Shown here one piece after another: positions 59,621 to 64,000 of a stretch of 64,000 nucleotides of DNA. Position numbers and translations under genes: made by a program. The notes under the pieces are model-generated. The model saw only the letters and a program-made list of their open reading frames with translations, was not told the origin of the DNA and searched no databases. Positions within the stretch are counted from its first letter, which is position 1. Every line of letters begins with the position of its first letter. Source of the DNA: Fervidobacterium pennivorans DSM 9078. Lineage in GTDB: Bacteria > Thermotogota > Thermotogae > Thermotogales > Fervidobacteriaceae. Where the stretch lies: contig NC_017095.1 in assembly GCF_000235405.2 (NCBI RefSeq), positions 636,001-700,000 on the forward strand, read 5' to 3'.

Positions 59621-60286
59621 TCATTTTATCACAACTTTGAAAAAGAGGATTAATTTTTGCAAATTTTCAATATCTAATTCCGATATAACCTGTCTATTTT
59701 CTATGTTCATTATAACGTACTCTGGAGCTTTTTCAAGATTTATAATCGCTTCTCGAAAATCCTTCCAAACCCTATACACGAAAATCCCGTGTTTATAGAG
59801 GGTATAAGCAATGTATGGATCTTTAGAAAATCCTATACCTTCTCTTACAGAGAATGAACCATCGTAAGGAACTTCTATGAACACTGCAAAATTGCAGAAA
59901 ACTGGTTTGGATTCTAGTACTTTATATTCTTTCAACTCGATAGCTCTATCTGGATTTTGAATGTACTCAAGGAGTAGTTGTTCTGCGCTGAATCTATCAT
60001 CATCTTTCTTCTCGAAAGACTTCGCCATCTTTGTGGTTACTCTCTCGTCAAGCAACAAAACCTTTTTTCCTGAATTTTTGATTTTCAGAGCAAACTTGAT
60101 TACTTCAAACGTTTGTGTCGAGTAGTTTCCACTCATGGAAAGAGGTAAACCGAACAAAACTGTGTCATATCTCTCGATTTTCTTTACCAAATCTGCGGTT
60201 TTTATTGTTCCACTTTCAGCTACAAAGACACTACCTATTGCATATCCACACTTGCTTTTTCCGTAATCAATTGCTATCAATGCCAT
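59621..60286 (-). CDS. YqgF/RuvX-like RNase H-fold protein with C-terminal extension
   Basis: 221 residues. The first ~135 follow YqgF: IAIDYGKSKCGYAIG, LFGLPLSMSGNYSTQT, LLLDERVTT and FSAEQLLLEYI, giving the three acidic sites (the last as Glu rather than Asp). About 85 residues follow that standard YqgF proteins (about 140) do not have. The family processes 16S rRNA ends or Holliday junctions. Upstream of the tRNA and downstream of recJ. Confidence 0.82.
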   Translation of the reverse strand: MALIAIDYGKSKCGYAIGSVFVAESGTIKTADLVKKIERYDTVLFGLPLSMSGNYSTQTFEVIKFALKIKNSGKKVLLLDERVTTKMAKSFEKKDDDRFSAEQLLLEYIQNPDRAIELKEYKVLESKPVFCNFAVFIEVPYDGSFSVREGIGFSKDPYIAYTLYKHGIFVYRVWKDFREAIINLEKAPEYVIMNIENRQVISELDIENLQKLILFFKVVIK

Positions 60287-60312
60287 GTTTTAACTGCTCC
60301 TATATTGAAGAC

Positions 60313-63273
60313 TTAGACAATCAGTTCTGCATCGTAAAGATACCTTTCATCGATAAGCTTAAACATTTCCTTGACGTTGAGTGACTCTATTTGCAAGGTG
60401 TAGCGTTCAAAGTATCCTAACTCGATGTTCCGTTCCTTAAGTCTTGTTATTTTTTCAGGCTCAAAGTCAACAGCACAAACAAGGTTTTCCCTGATACCGC
60501 CAAGGTCTCTGTAAACGCTCTTGATAACACCCTTTGGCACACTATAGTTAGAAAGGAATTGTTCGAATTCCTCTAATTTCATTGGTAGGTATACGTTGAG
60601 TTCTTCCACAATTTTCTCCAATTCTTCTTTCGATGGGAAAAGTTTTCTGAGCGAATCACGTTTCCTAGAAACATCTTGAGTCGAGTAGTTCAGTTGCAAG
60701 AGTATGTTTCCCTCGCCGCTTACAGTGTCTATTATCTCACTCAAAGTATATGGAAAGTCAAAAAGCCTTACTTCGACCTTTCCAAAAAGCGAAGGCAACG
60801 AATCATTATTGGTAGAAGAAATAAGTTTTTTTACCTTTCTTTTCCTCACCAAATGCGAAATTATCAGTCTCTGGAATGGCTCAAGTTGAGACGAGTAGAA
60901 AACAGTATCTCTGCTTGATACACGCTTTATGTAATTATTGAAGAACACTTCTACTGAATTGTGTGTGGAAAACAGATAAACCAAGGAGGAATTAGAATTG
61001 TTCAAAGATTTTGGTTGATTTCTTTTATCTTCAATTGAAAAATCACTCTTTCCGTTAACTTCATAAGTCGGGAGATTGGTTTCAAATGTATACAGTGTTG
61101 TGAAAAACGCAGTTTTTCCAAACTTTCTTAAAACCTTTTCATAAAGTTCCGGGTCAAAGTTCCTCATAAAATGAATTTCGTTAAGCACAATGAAATCGAA
61201 ATCAGAAAGGTTGTCTAGAAATTTTTCTGCGTAAACGGCATTAGTTACCAAATGTTTCCCTGCGACACGATGGATAGAATTTGCAAGTGCTAATCCCGGG
61301 ATGTTGTGTCTTTGCAAACTTTCGTAGACATGCATTGCTTCCGTGCTTGAAGGATTCACTATGAGGGTTCTTCCCTTTCTCATCAAATGGAAGAAAAAGG
61401 CATTTCTATACGGTATATCGAAACGTATCAATGCAGGCCTTTTAATTTCAACAAGTTCAGCAATGCGCGGCAGTCTTTGGTATATGTCATCTTCTATCCG
61501 TTGATGGTCATAATCTTCTTCTCTTTGCTGTCGCCAGTTCGATATGAACGAATGTATAAATGTCCTGTCAGCTAAATCTTCATCGTTAACATGTGTCACT
61601 TTTAAGTCTATTAAGTTCAGTTGCAAACCACTTTCTCCCATTCTTAGATTGCCAACGACATCCATTCTAAGAAATTGTGGTTGCAGTCCATATAATTCAG
61701 ATGGTTGAATTTTCAATCCAAAACCGACTCCTTCTATGCTTTTATTATTACCTTTTAACGTTACTCGAACATTGTACCCAGTTTCCCCAAAGATTTTGAA
61801 TCTTTCAACAGCACTGTTTTGAATTAGAAACACTGGTTCCGGGTTACCGTGGCCATATGGTTCGAGCAACTCAATGGCCCTTATTATACCATCATTAATC
61901 TCATCGATTGTTATCTTCTCATCTATCATAACGACAGGCTCAACTTTTACATCGTCTTCCGTTATATGCGTTTTAATTGCCTCTATTAAGTCTGGTATTT
62001 TTTCCTCTCTAAGACTAAATCCTAATGCCATTGTATGACCACCAAAGTCTTCAAAAATATCCCTGAACCTTTCGAGAAGCTCTATAATGTTTACTCCCTG
62101 AACACTCCTTGCAGAACCTCTTGCAACACCATCTTCTTCAATAGAAATAACCATAACAGGTTTATTGTACAAATGAACAAGCCTTGTAGCAACTATTCCG
62201 ATAACACCCAAGTGCCACCCGTGACCGTATGCAACAACTATTGGAAGTGAACTGAGGCCTTTTTCTTCAACCATTTGAACTGCTTCATTGTATATCTTTG
62301 CCTCAATACTTTGCCTTGTTACGTTGTAACCCAACAACAATTCAGCCAGTTCGGTAGCACTTGCTTCGTCCTTTGTTATGATTAGCTTGAACGCATCATC
62401 TGGCGAATCGAGTCTACCAGCAGCGTTGAGTTTTGGAGCTATTCTATAGCCGATGTCACGAGAGCTTATGATTGATATCCCAAGTTTTTGCACCAAACGA
62501 ACAATACCAAGCTTTGCGGTATTATTTAATCTTCTAAGTCCTTCTTTAACTATGTAACGGTTCTCGTCAAGTAACTCGACCATGTCTGCAACAGTTCCCA
62601 ACGCCACGAGGTCAAGCAATTCATCAACAACTGCCGGATGAATGTTAAGCCTTTCAGCCAATGCAGATACCAGTTTATAAGCGACTCCAACGCCTGCGAA
62701 CTCTTTAAATGGATATTCCTCGTCATGACGTTTGGGGTTAACAATAGCATCCGCATTTGGGAAGGTTTCTTTGGGTTGGTGGTGGTCAGTAATCACAACT
62801 TTCATTCCCAATTCTTTGGCTTTATCAACAGCTTCAAATGCTGTAATTCCACAGTCTACGGTTAAGAGAACCCTTGCACCATTTTTATAAGCATCTTCTA
62901 CAAACTGCGACTGGATTCCATAACCGTCATCCGCACGCTTAGGAATGAAATAATCTACATCCCAACCATTTTCCGAAAGGAAGGTGTATAATACGGCAGT
63001 TCCAGTTATACCGTCAACATCATAATCTCCGTGAACAACAACTTTCTCACGGTTATCCCTTGCTCTTAGCAAAATATCAGTAGCTTTGTCCATGTCTTTC
63101 ATTAGAAATGGTGAACGTAAAATTTTTCTTGTTGGATACAAGAAATTCTTAGCTTCTTCGGCAGTTTTTATACCACGAAGCACTAACAGTTTTGCCACCA
63201 AACGGTCAATTCCCAGCTCCCTGGTAAGCTGGTCGACAAGTGTTTCATCAACTTCTCTTATTTCCCATCTCAT
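60313..63273 (-). CDS. recJ: Single-strand DNA exonuclease RecJ with long C-terminal extension
   Basis: 986 residues; E. coli RecJ has 577. Residues 1 to about 570 are RecJ: VVHGDYDVDGITGTAVL (DHH motif I), LTVDCGITAF, VITDHHQ, then DHHA1 with VQGVNIIELLERF and GGHTMALGFSL, then OB fold. Residues about 600-986 are an extra domain with a helicase-like outline: RKGRTLIVNPSSTEAM, DFDFIVLNEIHFM (as motif II) and TAFFTTLY (as motif III), with no Walker A lysine seen. Similar tails occur on Firmicutes RecJ. GGTTGAGGGG before the ATG. Confidence 0.93.
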   Translation of the reverse strand: MRWEIREVDETLVDQLTRELGIDRLVAKLLVLRGIKTAEEAKNFLYPTRKILRSPFLMKDMDKATDILLRARDNREKVVVHGDYDVDGITGTAVLYTFLSENGWDVDYFIPKRADDGYGIQSQFVEDAYKNGARVLLTVDCGITAFEAVDKAKELGMKVVITDHHQPKETFPNADAIVNPKRHDEEYPFKEFAGVGVAYKLVSALAERLNIHPAVVDELLDLVALGTVADMVELLDENRYIVKEGLRRLNNTAKLGIVRLVQKLGISIISSRDIGYRIAPKLNAAGRLDSPDDAFKLIITKDEASATELAELLLGYNVTRQSIEAKIYNEAVQMVEEKGLSSLPIVVAYGHGWHLGVIGIVATRLVHLYNKPVMVISIEEDGVARGSARSVQGVNIIELLERFRDIFEDFGGHTMALGFSLREEKIPDLIEAIKTHITEDDVKVEPVVMIDEKITIDEINDGIIRAIELLEPYGHGNPEPVFLIQNSAVERFKIFGETGYNVRVTLKGNNKSIEGVGFGLKIQPSELYGLQPQFLRMDVVGNLRMGESGLQLNLIDLKVTHVNDEDLADRTFIHSFISNWRQQREEDYDHQRIEDDIYQRLPRIAELVEIKRPALIRFDIPYRNAFFFHLMRKGRTLIVNPSSTEAMHVYESLQRHNIPGLALANSIHRVAGKHLVTNAVYAEKFLDNLSDFDFIVLNEIHFMRNFDPELYEKVLRKFGKTAFFTTLYTFETNLPTYEVNGKSDFSIEDKRNQPKSLNNSNSSLVYLFSTHNSVEVFFNNYIKRVSSRDTVFYSSQLEPFQRLIISHLVRKRKVKKLISSTNNDSLPSLFGKVEVRLFDFPYTLSEIIDTVSGEGNILLQLNYSTQDVSRKRDSLRKLFPSKEELEKIVEELNVYLPMKLEEFEQFLSNYSVPKGVIKSVYRDLGGIRENLVCAVDFEPEKITRLKERNIELGYFERYTLQIESLNVKEMFKLIDERYLYDAELIV

Positions 63274-63408
63274 CAGCCCCTCAACCTTTCTTTCTTAGAT
63301 TATTTAATTCTACTTTGAATTTTACCACAAAATCAAAAGTTTTGGGCATGTAACAAGGTTAAATTTCAGAAAAATCTGGAATTCTTAATTCGCTTTACGA
63401 ATTATATG

Positions 63409-63417
63409 TGTTATAAT
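63409..63417 (+). promoter_or_regulatory. Extended -10 promoter of the amidohydrolase gene
   Basis: TGTTATAAT (TATAAT at 63412-63417), 46 bp before the start. Confidence 0.6.
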
Positions 63418-63463
63418 CATTTTGAACACCGCTAGCCCACAATAACTTGGAGGTGAAAGAGGT

Positions 63464-64000
63464 ATGAAAAAACTAATAAAGGGAGGAACTCTTGTAACAA
63501 TAACATCTGGAACTTTTGTTGGTGACCTTCTTATAGAAAACGGAAAGATAAAAAAGATAGCAAAATCCATAAATCTGAAAGAAAAGAACGTTGAAATCAT
63601 CGATGCAGCGGGAAAATACGTCCTACCGGGTTTCATTGATGCACACTCACATATAGGACTATTTGAGGAAGGCATAGGTTTTATGCAGGATGGCAACGAG
63701 ATGACTGACCCTGTAACTCCGGATGTTCGAGCAATAGATGCATTCAACCCATACGATGTTGCAATCAAACGAGCTCTCAACGGTGGCTTCACAACTGTGA
63801 TGATTGTTCCCGGAAGTGCGAATGTCATTGGTGGTCAAGGTGCAATTATAAAGTTCAAATCGCACATTGTTGATTACTGCATCGTAAAATCACCAGCTGG
63901 TTTGAAAATGGCGACTGGCGAAAATCCAAAGCGTGTCTACGGAGAAATGAAAAAGATGCCTTCCACTAGAATGGGGATAGCTGCAGTTATGAGGAATTAC
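63464..64000 (+). CDS. Amidohydrolase family protein (3' part outside window)
   Basis: 179 codons seen from the ATG at 63464 (GGAGGTGA 7 bp upstream). Amidohydrolase start: MKKLIKGGTLVTITSGTF, LIENGKIKKI, then the metal motif VLPGFIDAHSHIG (HxH) near residue 60 and LNGGFTTVMIVPGSANVIGG. Related to imidazolonepropionase-like and dihydroorotase-like hydrolases. Metal-ligand Lys/His and Asp of the second half lie beyond the window, so substrate class is open. Confidence 0.85.
   Translation, partial: MKKLIKGGTLVTITSGTFVGDLLIENGKIKKIAKSINLKEKNVEIIDAAGKYVLPGFIDAHSHIGLFEEGIGFMQDGNEMTDPVTPDVRAIDAFNPYDVAIKRALNGGFTTVMIVPGSANVIGGQGAIIKFKSHIVDYCIVKSPAGLKMATGENPKRVYGEMKKMPSTRMGIAAVMRNY

Overview
The window looks like chromosomal DNA of a thermophilic member of the Thermotogota, most likely Fervidobacterium or a close relative. 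This is inference from gene content and no database was searched. The signs are homologues of families first defined in Thermotoga (a TM0106-type RecB-like nuclease, a stand-alone methionine-synthase activation domain like TM0269, a DUF4438 protein like TM1086), an F-type ATP synthase with a Na+-type rotor, AT-rich DNA with strong GGAGG ribosome binding sites, tightly overlapping genes and frequent TTG/GTG starts.

Layout. 1-6.23 kb: leftward run of a PLP aminotransferase (cut by the window edge), TPR-like protein, RadC, Maf, NYN-domain protein, MBL hydrolase and a gate-domain membrane protein. 6.4-13.9 kb: rightward run rnr-ligA-ispD-flippase-like-yfcE-comF-DUF1858. 14.0-17.4 kb: an IS6-like element sits on the end of a leftward oligopeptide ABC transporter operon and has removed most of its ATPase gene. 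17.4-22.3 kb: uvrC, then pyrG-PHP phosphatase-tsf. 22.4-24.2 kb: a frameshifted prepilin gene, an intact prepilin gene, a 265-bp internally deleted IS derivative with an 8-bp target duplication, and an unexplained GC-rich patch. 24.2-30.7 kb: small redox and metabolic genes (MetH activation domain, YkgJ-like, flavodoxin, two-subunit fumarase, MATE exporter, SDR, TM0106 nuclease).

30.7-40.5 kb: a leftward run of a KAS III-like enzyme with an altered active site, a regulator made of two TetR units, a CoA-transferase, and a complete branched-chain-amino-acid-type ABC importer whose last permease (LivM) is fused to an alpha/beta hydrolase, followed by a small predicted outer-membrane barrel. This is the best candidate in the window for an undescribed system: uptake, hydrolysis and CoA activation of an unknown acyl compound under a tandem TetR regulator, with direct repeats ATGAATCA just downstream of the -10.

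40.6-48.4 kb: DUF4438 and nitroreductase, an NADH oxidase with a near-consensus promoter, then a TPP-riboswitch-controlled thiamine operon (thi4-thiC-TIM barrel protein-thiDN). 48.4-51.2 kb: long HPF, a membrane protein and two DegV proteins, one apparently starting at CTG. 51.2-60.3 kb: the full F1Fo ATP synthase operon (atpZ-I-B-E-F-H-A-G-D-C), whose c subunit carries a two-carboxylate ion motif, preceded by an aminopeptidase, tRNA-Arg(CCG) and a YqgF-like protein. 60.3-63.3 kb: RecJ with a long C-terminal extension. 63.46 kb to the end: an amidohydrolase gene, incomplete.
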